Origin: MED-G105 sp965263305
Lineage (GTDB): Bacteria; Pseudomonadota; Alphaproteobacteria; Caulobacterales; Parvularculaceae
Reading direction: 5' to 3'
DNA length: 64,000 nucleotides
NCBI GenBank assembly: GCA_965263305.1
Contig: OZ253666.1
Span: forward strand, 2,046,001-2,110,000
Positions 36,351 through 45,877 of the stretch are shown in pieces. Each line of letters starts with the position of its first letter. Position 1 is the stretch's first letter. Below the pieces are notes generated by a model, which made no database searches, was not told the origin of the DNA, and saw only the letters and a program-made list of their open reading frames with translations. A program made the position numbers and the translations under genes.

Positions 36351-37985
36351 TCATGCGGCGCGGCGTAGATCCTGGCCTTTCGATGATGATTTGCCGCCGC
36401 CAAAAGCCGGCAGTTTAAAGCGCCGCTCATTCGCAAGGCGCACATAAGGCACGATGGCGATGGGCGGTTCGCCATATAGCGAAGTCAAATGATCGCGTCC
36501 GCGAATAGCGCCCATCAAAAGTTCAGCCAATAGGGCGCAGCCCATGCCAGCCCCGATGGCGCCTGCGATCGCCATGACAATAAGTTTCGGCCGGTTCGGG
36601 CTTGATGGTTTATCAGGCTGAACGGCCGGTTCAAGGATGGAGAACTTCTCAGCCTTCTGATTTTCTTCCAGGTTTTCGGCGATCACCGCCTGTTGTTGCT
36701 TGCCTTGAATTTGTTCGTACTGACTGTAGGCGTTTTGACGATCACGGATCAGCGTCGCGAGGCCCCGTTCCACCGCCGGCGTGCGAGCGATACGATCTTC
36801 CAGTGTATTCATTTGCTCGCGCAACAAGGTGGCTTTTTCATTGAGCGCGGTGAGACGGTTGATGGCGATTTCCATCCTGCCGCGTAATGAAGCGGCGAAG
36901 AAGTCGTTTCCGGCGCCAGCAGCTTCCTGGGTGAGTTGGTTGCTGAGCGCTTGGCGGGCTTCGGAAACGGCGATCGACAAGGCTTCCAAGTCCTCCGTAG
37001 ACGTTTCGTCCGATGTCCGCGCCGCCCGTAGGGTCTCTTGCTTCGCGTCAAGTTCCCGTCGCAACGCTTGAATGGTGCGGCTTGGCTGCAATTGGCTCTC
37101 AATGGACCGAATTTGGCTTGCGACAGCGCGCACGTCTGGGTGTTGGTCGGTTTTATCGGCCTTTAAACTGGCAAGTTCAGCCTTTAGACGCGACAATTCC
37201 TGTGCGGGGCCGTCGACCGCGGCGCCGCTGGTCAAATAGCTCGCCAGCTGCATTTCCAGGGACCTTAACTCCTCCTGCGCCAATGAAATTTGGCTGTTGG
37301 TGTCATTCAGGTCTTGGGCCGCGCGCTCTGATTGCTGGATATGAAGACTTAAATGTTCCGGCAAGGCGTCGCTATTTTGTTCTTTGTAAGTGGAGACACG
37401 TCCATCAAGGGCATCCACCGTCGCACGCAGGCGGCGGGTTTCCTGCTCAAAGAACTCTGTCGTTTCCGAAGCGCCTCGTGTTCTTGTCTTCGCATCTTCT
37501 GTTTGAAACAGGGTCAGGAATTCATTGGCGACGAGATATGCTTTGTCTTTCGCGCGGTCTGAATAGGACACACTGAAAGCGATTGTGCCATCCTGGCGCG
37601 AGCGACGACGACCTGGGTCAGCTGAAATGAGACGCAGGCGAAGCCGTTCGCGCATTTTGCTGACTTTTTCTGACTCTGAGTAGTTTAGGGAGCGCGGAAA
37701 AAGGTCGAATTTATCCGCCACGCCCAGGAGTCTGTCACGGGTCATAACCCGTTGGCGAATTACCTGGATGCGTTCTTGCGCGTAACTGTTGCCAGACGTC
37801 TGAAGAAGTTGCTCCGGAATTTGTTGAGATTCAACGAGGATCGTGCCCTCGGCCGTGTATTGCGCGGGAAGGAGCATGATCGCGACGATCCCGACCGGCA
37901 TCAGCAACACGGTCGGCACCAAAAAATAGAGCAGCCGACGCTGCAGGATGATCATAATGTCTTCTAGTTTGAAGTCGTCACCCAT
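36351..37985 (-). CDS. Polysaccharide chain-length determinant (Wzz/GNVR domain)
   Basis: A 544-residue polysaccharide copolymerase of the inner membrane. Residues 15-38 and about 480-503 are the two transmembrane helices flanking a long periplasmic coiled-coil region (about 160-430). A C-terminal cytoplasmic tail of about 40 residues would contact the kinase. The N-terminal Wzz signature is MGDDFKLEDIMIILQRR, and the domain before TM2 ends PSSPNRPK as expected. Length and architecture match the XrtA-system GNVR-type proteins. It lies upstream of the tyrosine autokinase, 129 bp away, on the same strand. Confidence 0.92.
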   Translation of the reverse strand: MGDDFKLEDIMIILQRRLLYFLVPTVLLMPVGIVAIMLLPAQYTAEGTILVESQQIPEQLLQTSGNSYAQERIQVIRQRVMTRDRLLGVADKFDLFPRSLNYSESEKVSKMRERLRLRLISADPGRRRSRQDGTIAFSVSYSDRAKDKAYLVANEFLTLFQTEDAKTRTRGASETTEFFEQETRRLRATVDALDGRVSTYKEQNSDALPEHLSLHIQQSERAAQDLNDTNSQISLAQEELRSLEMQLASYLTSGAAVDGPAQELSRLKAELASLKADKTDQHPDVRAVASQIRSIESQLQPSRTIQALRRELDAKQETLRAARTSDETSTEDLEALSIAVSEARQALSNQLTQEAAGAGNDFFAASLRGRMEIAINRLTALNEKATLLREQMNTLEDRIARTPAVERGLATLIRDRQNAYSQYEQIQGKQQQAVIAENLEENQKAEKFSILEPAVQPDKPSSPNRPKLIVMAIAGAIGAGMGCALLAELLMGAIRGRDHLTSLYGEPPIAIVPYVRLANERRFKLPAFGGGKSSSKGQDLRRAA

Positions 37986-38530
37986 GGTTCGCCTCTTTGT
38001 TACCTTTAGTGTCGTGGCCTAATGGCGCTTCTACGCCCGGCCCGCCTATCGTCCTACGATCACCCTGAACCATATAGTCGGCATCATGGCTAGATTAGGT
38101 TAAAACTCCGGTCTTCCGAAGAATAGTGGCGCTAGCGATAATCGTCGCCCGCCGCCCATCGATACGGCCGACCTTCGTCGTCATATCACGCTCTGATGTC
38201 AGGCGTGTTCAGACATCGTTACATTCAATCAATGCTTGTTCTGCTGCAAATTTTGCGCCGCGGCAATCCAGGCAAATTCGCGCATGTCGGCGCTTTTGGC
38301 CTTTATCCCATGAGTGCAGGGCAAAACCGACGTAGAAAATGACCGTTTGGCGGGCGCAGACGCTCGATTCGGCATAGTTTCATGCTCTGCAGCGTTAACC
38401 CTTCGAAACATTTCGTTTACTATAAATCCAAAGGTTAATGGCGCGATCCTTGCTCGTATGAGGCGTATTGGAGGCATGGCGCCTCCCTCAAAAGCTGAAG
38501 CGTTAGACGGCGGCAGGGACGACAAAGAAC
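37986..38530. other. 545-bp divergent region of the exopolysaccharide locus
   Basis: It separates the minus-strand chain-length/kinase genes from the plus-strand glycosyltransferase run, so it should contain two promoters. The clearest structure is the hairpin at 38470-38486. No gene is supported here; short open frames have no family-like sequence. Confidence 0.5.
38470..38486 (+). promoter_or_regulatory. GGAGGC hairpin in the leader of the WecG-like gene
   Basis: GGAGGC and GCCTCC pair perfectly around a five-base loop (ATGGC), 45 bp before the start at 38531. The stem hides a Shine-Dalgarno-like GGAGG with an ATG in the loop, so it could be a translational control element. It has no T run and is not a terminator. 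Confidence 0.4.
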
Positions 38531-39769
38531 ATGGTAGCGACAACATCAAATGCTGTGAAACCCCAAGAAGCGGCGTCTGAACGCTCAATACCGAGCGATA
38601 GCGCCGCCTTGGTTCGTCCTTTTGAGCAAGACGATTTCGATCGCAATGTATGGGCGGTTTTTGGGTTGCCGGTTGATGTTTCGACGGTGGCTGGGGCCGC
38701 GCTGTCAATTGAGCAAGCCGTTCGGGACAATCGTCGCGTCGCATTCGTCACCCCGAATGTGAACATGTTGTGCGCCGCTGCATCGCGACCAAACGCCCGC
38801 GCTGATATTCTGGACCACGATCTCAGTTTTGCTGACGGCGCGCCTCTTGTGAAACTCGCAAAATTGGCGGGAGCGCCTTTGGAAGAGCGCTGCGCTGGAT
38901 CAGACATTTTTGAAGCACTGCGAAACCGCGCTGGCTTCCGGGGGCGCCGTCTAAAAGTCTTTTTCTTTGGCGGACGCGACGGTGCGGCTGAAGCTGCTCA
39001 CGAAGCCCTCAATGATCGTCCTGGCGGTCTTGAAAGCGTTGGTTTCTTGAACCCTGGCTTCGGTGATCTTGAGGCGATGAGTACGCCGGCGATTATTGAA
39101 GAAATCAATGCAGCAGGGCCTGATTTCATCGTCGTGGCCCTTGGTGCGGAAAAAGGTAATCGTTGGATCGTTAAAAACGCCGATCGACTGGATGCGCCGG
39201 TGATGTCTCATTTGGGGGCGGTTGTTGATTTCACCGCTGGGTCAATTCAGCGTGCGCCTGCGTGGATGGGACGTACGGGGCTCGAATGGGCGTGGCGCAT
39301 CATCCAGGAGCCCTCGCTATGGAAGCGCTACGCGAAAGACGCGATGAGCCTTGCGTCTCTTATCGTAAAAAAGGCGGCGCCGTTGGCGTTGGTAAAGCCG
39401 CGCGCTGTTGATGCGCCGGCAAAAGCCGTTTTCGCCGATGGCGTTGTTCGCTTAACCGGTGATTTAAAACAGAACGATTTGGATAGCGTTCGCCAAGCAT
39501 TTCGCGCGGCGGCGGCGGCCGATGGGGACGTTCGTCTCGATTTGGCGCCAACCGATGGCCATGGCGGCGTCGGTCTTATGGACGGCGCCTTTCTCGGCCT
39601 CGTGATGATGTTGGAGAAACATTTGGCCCGTCGCGGCGCGAAATTACTGTTCGGCGCCGTCACCCCTCGTCAACGCCGTTTCTTTCATCTTCAAGGCCTG
39701 CGTTATAATTCAGATGCTCAATCGTTGCGCCATCGCGACGGCCGTTCCGGCATTGCCGAAGCCGCCTAA
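38531..39769 (+). CDS. WecB/TagA/CpsF glycosyltransferase fused to a STAS-like domain
   Basis: This 412-residue protein should transfer an amino sugar or other sugar to a lipid-linked acceptor at the inner membrane during exopolysaccharide assembly. The GT26 domain covers about residues 42-270, with VTPNVNML (Thr74), SFADG (Asp102), GSD near 124, and the family end GAVVDFTAGSIQRAPAWMGRTG. After a linker, residues 300-395 look like a STAS domain: ADGVVRLTGDL, VRLDLAP, GLMDGAFLGLVMMLEKHL and GAKLLFGAV. The residue that is Ser/Thr in anti-sigma antagonists is Gly352, so phosphorylation control is doubtful. It opens the plus-strand half of the locus. Confidence 0.9.
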   Translation: MVATTSNAVKPQEAASERSIPSDSAALVRPFEQDDFDRNVWAVFGLPVDVSTVAGAALSIEQAVRDNRRVAFVTPNVNMLCAAASRPNARADILDHDLSFADGAPLVKLAKLAGAPLEERCAGSDIFEALRNRAGFRGRRLKVFFFGGRDGAAEAAHEALNDRPGGLESVGFLNPGFGDLEAMSTPAIIEEINAAGPDFIVVALGAEKGNRWIVKNADRLDAPVMSHLGAVVDFTAGSIQRAPAWMGRTGLEWAWRIIQEPSLWKRYAKDAMSLASLIVKKAAPLALVKPRAVDAPAKAVFADGVVRLTGDLKQNDLDSVRQAFRAAAAADGDVRLDLAPTDGHGGVGLMDGAFLGLVMMLEKHLARRGAKLLFGAVTPRQRRFFHLQGLRYNSDAQSLRHRDGRSGIAEAA

Positions 39770-39881
39770 AGCGCCTACAGCCTAAGCGATATCGAATAGA
39801 TCCGGTTAATAGATTGCATTTACAATGCATCCAGCTTTTCGTGTCAGACGCTATGCCGACCCTAGGGGAATTAAGAATACA

Positions 39882-42323
39882 ATGACGAACAACCATACGC
39901 CCGAAAATGCGCTTACCCGGAATAAACGCCCATCCCGGCGTCGATCAATCGTATTCCGCGGCGCCTTGGCGGCGGCGACCATCCTCTTGGCGGCCGCGTG
40001 CGCGTCTCCAGAAGAAAAAGTCGCCCGCTATACTGAAAGCGGTGAGGGATTTCTTGAAGAAGGGCTTTGGGGCAAAGCAAATGTCCAGTTTCGGAACGCG
40101 CTAAAAATAGACGAAACCCATGTTCCGGCCCTTGAAGGCATGGTCGTCGTTGCTGAACGAAAAAATAACGCGCGGTCAATGTTTGGTCTTCTGCAGCGGA
40201 TCGTACGTCTTGACCCGACGAATGTTCCCGCGAAGACGAAAATCGCGAAGATGTATTTGCTGGCTGGTGATTCCACCGAGGCGTTGTCGATCATTGACGA
40301 AGCGCTTGAACTCGCGCCGGAAGACGCCGAGGCGATCGCGGCAAAATCGGCTATTCTTTATAAGCTAGAGGACGTCGCTCAAGCAATCGAGCTTGCCCGA
40401 AAGGCGCTTTCGATTAACCCCGCGTTGCAAGAAGCGGTGACCGTGATTGCAGCGGATCTTGTGAAGCAGGGCGATATTGACGGCGCGTTGAAAGAGATCG
40501 ATACGGCGTTGGCGGTGGATAAAAGTTCCACGGTGCTCCATTTGCTGCGCATCGAGCTTCTTTCGAAGGAAGGTCGTGACAAAGACGTTGATAGCGCTCA
40601 CCGCGCGCTCATTGAGGAGTATCCTGATCAAGCAGGTTATCGTCAGGCCTACGCCCAACGCCTGGTCAATTGGGGACGTCTTGACGAAGCGCGCGATCAG
40701 CTTGTCACGCTGACGACCTTGCAGCCGAACCGTACCAGCGGATATGTCGATGTTGTGCGGGTTGATTATCAACTCGGCGGCGAGGAACGGGCGGATGCGA
40801 CGTTCCAGGAGTTCATCAAAACGCGCACGGATGATGTCGATCTTCGTTTCGCCTATGCGGCGTTTCTGCGCCAGGTTGGCCGTGTGGATGAATCAAAACC
40901 GATTTATCGCGCGTTGGCGTCGCTCAAGGATGATGAGCCAACGGTGCTAAAAGCGAAGAATGAAATCGCCGCGCTCGCGCTCATCGACGAGGACCGGGAA
41001 ACGGCTGAGAAACTGATCAATGAAATTCTGGAGTTGGATAACAGAAACTCCGAAGCGCTGATCAAGAAATCCACCCTGCGCATTTTAGATGGCGACACCG
41101 ATGGCGCGATTGGGGATCTGCGTCTGGTCTTGGCGGATGCGCCGGAGATTGAGCGGGCGAAGTTGTTGATTGCGGCTGCTTACGAGAAAAAGGGTGAAAT
41201 TGAAGCAGCTGAAGCGCAATACGCTGAAGCCCTTAGTGACACCGATTCAAAGGCGTCTGTTGCAAAAGCGTTCTCGCAGTTCCTTCTGCGCCATAACAAA
41301 GTTGACCGTGCAGAGCGGGTTTTGACCCAGGCCGTTGCGGTGAATAACCAAGATCAGGAGAACCTCAAACTGCTCGCAGCTATCCGTCTGCAAAAGCAGG
41401 ACTGGCGCGGCGCAGAAGAAGTGGCCGAATTGCTAAAGTCAGCCGAAAGCGAAGATGCTGCGGCGACCCGTATTCTTGGCGTTGCTTATGCTGGGTTGGA
41501 GGACTTTACTGGAGCCATTGATGTTCTTGGTGCGGAAAATGAGAAAACGCCGCTTTCTAGCCGTCCTCTTTCAACATTAATCACCGCCTATATGGAAAGC
41601 GGTCGCGCCGAAGAAGCAGAAACTCTACTGCGCGCAAATATCGATAGGGGCGGGGATACCTACGACGCCCGCGTATTGTTGGCGCGCGTCCTGTTGGCGG
41701 GGAATAGGAACCCAGAGGCCAAAGAGGCCCTAAGGGATGCTATTGATGCGACACCTGGGCGTTTCGAAGCGTATGAAATTCTCTACCGTGTTTACCGGTT
41801 GGAAGGGCGCCAATCAGATGCGTCGACACTGCTTGATCAAGCGATTTCGAATGCGCCGGAAAATGACGGTCTTCGCGTGTTGAAGGCTGATCTTTTATTG
41901 ACGAACGGTCAGTCGGATGAAGCGCTCGCTCTTTACGAAGACGTTCTGACGCGACGCCCGAACGATATTATCGTTTCAAACAATTATGCGGCGCTGCTAA
42001 CCGATAAAACCGAAGATCCCGAAGCGCTGGCCCGGGCCGCCCAGGTGGCTAAGGTTTTGGCGAATTCCAGCAACCCGAGTTTCTTAGACACCTATGGTTG
42101 GGCGACCTTCCGGGCGGGCCAAGAAGCGGTCGGAATCGCCGCCCTCGAAAAAGCCGTTGCGGGAGCGCCTGATCTTATTGAGGCCCATTTCCACTTGGGC
42201 GTTGCGCTCCATCAGACGGGCAGCAAAGATCGTGCGCGTGCGCATTTGACCCGTGTGGTTGACGCAGACGGTGAGGGCGCGACCCCCCGCGCGCAACGCG
42301 CCAAAGAGCTGCTAGACGAATAA
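39882..42323 (+). CDS. Large TPR lipoprotein of the XrtA/PEP-CTERM type (PrsT-like)
   Basis: An 813-residue periplasmic lipoprotein. The leader has basic residues then a hydrophobic stretch ending LLAAACAS, giving a lipobox Cys near residue 42. The rest is about twenty tetratricopeptide repeats, for example EGLWGKANVQFRNALK and DSTEALSIIDEALELAPEDAEA. PEP-CTERM/XrtA systems usually carry such a TPR lipoprotein with the chain-length protein, kinase and ATPase seen here. It likely scaffolds polymer assembly or export, as AlgK and PelB-like proteins do. ATG 39882 is chosen because it gives a standard signal peptide; the in-frame ATG 39825 adds 19 unlikely residues. Confidence 0.88.
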   Translation: MTNNHTPENALTRNKRPSRRRSIVFRGALAAATILLAAACASPEEKVARYTESGEGFLEEGLWGKANVQFRNALKIDETHVPALEGMVVVAERKNNARSMFGLLQRIVRLDPTNVPAKTKIAKMYLLAGDSTEALSIIDEALELAPEDAEAIAAKSAILYKLEDVAQAIELARKALSINPALQEAVTVIAADLVKQGDIDGALKEIDTALAVDKSSTVLHLLRIELLSKEGRDKDVDSAHRALIEEYPDQAGYRQAYAQRLVNWGRLDEARDQLVTLTTLQPNRTSGYVDVVRVDYQLGGEERADATFQEFIKTRTDDVDLRFAYAAFLRQVGRVDESKPIYRALASLKDDEPTVLKAKNEIAALALIDEDRETAEKLINEILELDNRNSEALIKKSTLRILDGDTDGAIGDLRLVLADAPEIERAKLLIAAAYEKKGEIEAAEAQYAEALSDTDSKASVAKAFSQFLLRHNKVDRAERVLTQAVAVNNQDQENLKLLAAIRLQKQDWRGAEEVAELLKSAESEDAAATRILGVAYAGLEDFTGAIDVLGAENEKTPLSSRPLSTLITAYMESGRAEEAETLLRANIDRGGDTYDARVLLARVLLAGNRNPEAKEALRDAIDATPGRFEAYEILYRVYRLEGRQSDASTLLDQAISNAPENDGLRVLKADLLLTNGQSDEALALYEDVLTRRPNDIIVSNNYAALLTDKTEDPEALARAAQVAKVLANSSNPSFLDTYGWATFRAGQEAVGIAALEKAVAGAPDLIEAHFHLGVALHQTGSKDRARAHLTRVVDADGEGATPRAQRAKELLDE

Positions 42324-42393
42324 AGTTACTGAGTATCTGAGTACCGAGTTTTTGTGATGATCATTGTTTTTGGGTTGTGGAGCAGGTAGAGAC

Positions 42394-43299
42394 ATGTACG
42401 AGGAATTCTACGGTCTGCACGAAAAACCCTTTTCGATCCAACCGGACCCTTCCTTTCTTTACTGGGGGCGTGGTCACCGATTGGCGTACGCCATGCTGGA
42501 ATACGGCGTCCTGAACCACGCCGGGATTTCGGTGGTGACCGGTGTTGTTGGATGCGGCAAGACAACCCTTATTCATCAACTTTTGGAGCAATTAGCCGAC
42601 TCCCACACCGTCGCGCTTCTGTCGAATATACAACAGGGGCGGGGTGATCTCTTAAGCTGGGTGTTGATGGCGTATGGGTTGCCGTTTTCGGATATGAACC
42701 ACGTCGAGAAATTCGCGGCGCTCCAACGGTTCTTCATCGATGAATATTCACAAAATCGCCGCGTCGTCATGATCATTGATGAAGCGCAAAATTTATCCAT
42801 CGACATGCTCGAAGAAATTCGTATGCTGTCGAATATTAATGCCGGCAAGGATCAACTTCTCCAGCTTATTCTCGTCGGGCAACCTCAGTTGAAAGAGCTG
42901 CTGAACCGGCCTGATATGTTGCAGCTGTGCCAGCGTGTTGGGGCTGATTTTCATCTGACGCCCCTCAATCGCGAGGAAGTGCACGAGTATCTCGAGACGC
43001 GCCTCAGCATTGCGGGGGCGAACGGTCCCATTTTTTCCGAGGAGGCGATGGACGCGATCGCGGAAAAGTCCAGAGGCGTTCCTCGCGTCATCAATGTGCT
43101 GGCGGATACTGCACTAGTTTATGGTTTCTCCGGACAGGAACAACTTATCGGCGGCGAGACCATTCGCGCCGTGGTTCGTGACAAGAGCAAATATGGTGTT
43201 TTCGGCATCGCGAGCGAAGATGATCTTGAAATGCCCCAGGATCAGGTAAAAGATCCCACCACCTTTCTAAAGGAAGTCTCTGACGGGTCTGGTGGATGA
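42394..43299 (+). CDS. ExeA/XrtA-associated AAA ATPase
   Basis: A 301-residue cytoplasmic ATPase with the typical start MYEEFYGLHEKPFSIQPDP, Walker A GVVGCGKTT near residues 50-58, and Walker B VVMIIDEAQNL near 125-135. A GQPQLKELL sensor-type segment follows near 166. The family includes ExeA of type II secretion and the XrtA/PEP-CTERM-associated ATPase; the gene neighbours point to the latter. The usual peptidoglycan-binding C-terminal domain of ExeA is absent. The protein ends at a TGA after DGSGG, and the next coding region continues in the same frame straight after it. Confidence 0.92.
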   Translation: MYEEFYGLHEKPFSIQPDPSFLYWGRGHRLAYAMLEYGVLNHAGISVVTGVVGCGKTTLIHQLLEQLADSHTVALLSNIQQGRGDLLSWVLMAYGLPFSDMNHVEKFAALQRFFIDEYSQNRRVVMIIDEAQNLSIDMLEEIRMLSNINAGKDQLLQLILVGQPQLKELLNRPDMLQLCQRVGADFHLTPLNREEVHEYLETRLSIAGANGPIFSEEAMDAIAEKSRGVPRVINVLADTALVYGFSGQEQLIGGETIRAVVRDKSKYGVFGIASEDDLEMPQDQVKDPTTFLKEVSDGSGG

Positions 43300-43395
43300 A
43301 AAGGGCGCGCGGCGCCGCGTGTCTCAAGCGACGGAGACCTGCCACCAGAGGAACCAAGCAACACGGTCGGTCTGTCAGCATTCGCGTCGACGCAG

Positions 43396-44652
43396 GTGCG
43401 CCCATTATCGGGTCGAAATGCGTTACCGGCTGAGACGCTTTATCCGGATTTGAGCGCCTCAATTTCAACAGCGCCAAATGTCGATATCCCCCGACTCGGC
43501 GGGTTGCAGGATACGGAGACGGTCGCTCTTTCCGAAAACACAAGCGCCGATACGCCAATCGACCCAGACAATGACCCAGATGATGAGGTTGACGCCTTAG
43601 AGACGGGGGTTAGCGAACAGGTGGTGCAGGATCCGCATTTGGCCTCTAATGTGGGGATTATCCTTTGCGGAGGGAGCGAGCTATTGGAGAGCGCCTGTCG
43701 TCTCGCCGAAATGTTCCCCGAATTAAAAATAGTCTGTGTCGCGACCGCTTCTGGATTTGATGGAGACAACGAGGCGCTGCCGGCGACGGTTGACTATATC
43801 CTATTGAAAGATGCGGGCGTTAGTCTTGGTCGCGCTCGGAACGCAGGATATCGGCGCTTGAAAAAATTGCTCCCTGGCATGCGCTTTGTTCAATTTATTG
43901 AGCCGGGTGCGGCCCTATCCACCCAGTGGTTCAATGATGCGATGCGGTTTTTCGAGCGTCGCCCCGAAGTTGCGGCCGTCGAGGGGGATATGGCGACAAG
44001 CCCTGAAAACGCCAACCTCCTCACCCGATTATGGGAGATGTCAGGCGTTCACGAACCTGGCGAAATGATGACAGTCGGCGAGAGTTTCCTTGTGCGGACG
44101 GATGCTTTTGAAGCGGCAGGCGGTTTCCGGGGGGATGCGCCGTCGGTTGAAACGGCGGATTTATGTATCCGATTGCGAAAGCGCGGCGCCCATGTTTGGC
44201 GATTGGAGTCGCCTATGGCGACGCGCCAGCCCTCTGTTCGCACATTGGGTCAGTGGTTTGGCGGAGCGGCGAAGAATGGCGCGAGCTATGCGTTCGGCGC
44301 CGGCCTTCATGGCGCCGGGCCTGAAAAATTTCATGTTCAGGAACAAAGTCGTGCTCTTATATGGGGCGCGATCCTTCCACTGTTCCTGATGATGTTTGTC
44401 GCGGGAATGGGTGTCCTTGGGTTCTTTCTTTACGGCGCGAGAGAAGCGGTGTTCGCCGTTTTGGCCGCTCTAGCGATCGGGTTTAGCGTTTATGGCGCGC
44501 GTATTCTTGTTATCGCCGTGCGCCGCGGGCCATTCAATATCGAAAACTGGTTGTATGCGTTGTTAAATACCGTCGGCCTGATTTCTGAAGCGGCTGGGGT
44601 CGTTGGCGTCTGGACCCGGTTTCGCGGGACGCGGCGTCGTAAAACGGCGTAG
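43396..44652 (+). CDS. GT2-like glycosyltransferase with C-terminal membrane helices; start uncertain
   Basis: About 418 residues from a GTG at 43396, the only common start in this frame after the ATPase stop; it has no visible ribosome site. Residues 1-85 are acidic and disordered. A Rossmann GT2-type domain follows with IVCVATASGFDGDN, ISLGRARNAGYRR-like helix, RFVQFIEPGAALS where EPG takes the place of the usual DxD, and a later VETADLCIRLRKRGA like the ED-motif region. Two or three transmembrane helices end the protein. The lack of a DxD and of a clear QxxRW makes activity uncertain. The frame is open from 43300, so a fusion with the ATPase by readthrough is possible. Confidence 0.7.
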   Translation: MRPLSGRNALPAETLYPDLSASISTAPNVDIPRLGGLQDTETVALSENTSADTPIDPDNDPDDEVDALETGVSEQVVQDPHLASNVGIILCGGSELLESACRLAEMFPELKIVCVATASGFDGDNEALPATVDYILLKDAGVSLGRARNAGYRRLKKLLPGMRFVQFIEPGAALSTQWFNDAMRFFERRPEVAAVEGDMATSPENANLLTRLWEMSGVHEPGEMMTVGESFLVRTDAFEAAGGFRGDAPSVETADLCIRLRKRGAHVWRLESPMATRQPSVRTLGQWFGGAAKNGASYAFGAGLHGAGPEKFHVQEQSRALIWGAILPLFLMMFVAGMGVLGFFLYGAREAVFAVLAALAIGFSVYGARILVIAVRRGPFNIENWLYALLNTVGLISEAAGVVGVWTRFRGTRRRKTA

Positions 44653-44659
44653 GCGGTGC

Positions 44660-45811
44660 TTAACGCCCCAGCGGCGCAGACCATTCTTGACGCACGATGT
44701 CGTCAACTTCTCCGGGTTCATATTTTTCTTTAATGGCGCGCAATTCTTCTGGCGGGGCAAGACGGCGCACCGCCCAAATAGCGGCGCCGCGGACGAGAGG
44801 CGATCGGTCTTTAAGGGCGCTCATCGCTGCCTCAAAAAGAGAAACGTCATTTGAATTACCGATGGCGATCATCACATTGCGGATGAAGCGATCTCGACCC
44901 GTTCTTTTTATCGGTGATCCTGAGAAAAATTGACGGAAAGCCATATCATCCATTCGCGCCAACTCAGCAAGATCTGGGGCTTTCATCGCTGCGCGTGCGG
45001 CGAGCTTTTGCTCAGCGGCTTGCTGGGCGAATTTGTTCCACGGGCATACGGCGAGGCAATCATCACAGCCATAAATGCGATTGCCCATGAGTGGGCGTAA
45101 TTCATGGGGAATGGGGTCTTTGTGTTCGATGGTGAGGTAAGAAATGCAACGCCGCGCATCGAGTTTATAGGGGCTTGGAAAGGCGTCTGTCGGGCAGGCC
45201 GCCAGGCACGCTTCGCAAGCGCCGCAATGATCTCCTTGCGGCTCATCAGAAGACAGATCAAGCGTGGTGAAGATCGCGCCAAGAAAGAGCCAAGATCCGA
45301 AGTCCCGTGAGACGAGATTGGTATGTTTGCCTTGCCAGCCGATCCCCGCAGCAGCGGCGAGAGGCTTTTCCATCACCGGGGCGGTGTCCACAAACACTTT
45401 TACCTCGCCGCCCCAGGCGGAAATGATCTTGCTGGCGAAGGTTTTCAGCTTGCCTTTGACGACATCATGGTAATCGCGCCCGCGCGCATAGACGGAGATC
45501 GCGCCTTTTTCTGGATGGGTAATTAAATCCAGAGGGTTTTCGTCGGGGCCGTAGTTCTGACCCACCATGATCACGCTTCGTACGGATGGCCATAGGTTTT
45601 GCGGCGCGCTGCGTTCGTGGGCGCGTTCTTCAAGCCAGCCCATACTGCCCTGGCGGCCTTGTTCGAGAAATTCTTTCAACCGCTGTGGCGCGCTGGGGAT
45701 AGCGTCCGCTTTTGCAACGCCCACCACGTCGAGCCCCGATTCAGACGCCAGGCGCTTTAAACGAGCGTTCGATGCAACGCTCTTGGGGTCGAGAGATGTG
45801 CGGTCCACCAT
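44660..45811 (-). CDS. queG: Epoxyqueuosine reductase
   Basis: A 383-residue cobalamin- and Fe-S-dependent enzyme that performs the last step of queuosine synthesis in tRNA. Cluster ligands are seen in CGACEACLAACPTDAF (about residues 197-212) and CDDCLAVCPWNKFA (about 246-259). The N-terminal substrate domain has GLDVVGVAKAD, and the C-terminus has a HEAT-like repeat region, as usual. Length is normal. It is convergent with the GT2-like gene, eight bases between stops, and it interrupts the exopolysaccharide genes, so the locus is not one transcription unit. Confidence 0.95.
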   Translation of the reverse strand: MVDRTSLDPKSVASNARLKRLASESGLDVVGVAKADAIPSAPQRLKEFLEQGRQGSMGWLEERAHERSAPQNLWPSVRSVIMVGQNYGPDENPLDLITHPEKGAISVYARGRDYHDVVKGKLKTFASKIISAWGGEVKVFVDTAPVMEKPLAAAAGIGWQGKHTNLVSRDFGSWLFLGAIFTTLDLSSDEPQGDHCGACEACLAACPTDAFPSPYKLDARRCISYLTIEHKDPIPHELRPLMGNRIYGCDDCLAVCPWNKFAQQAAEQKLAARAAMKAPDLAELARMDDMAFRQFFSGSPIKRTGRDRFIRNVMIAIGNSNDVSLFEAAMSALKDRSPLVRGAAIWAVRRLAPPEELRAIKEKYEPGEVDDIVRQEWSAPLGR

Positions 45812-45877
45812 ACGGTCTCTATAACGCGTAACGACCGAGTAAGCTTAATTTTACCATTAAGATTTACTTTCTCTATC

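Noticed and set aside
45844..45861. CtrA binding site (TTAA-N7-TTAA)
   Set aside because: The spacing is eight, not seven, and the terminal C bases are missing.
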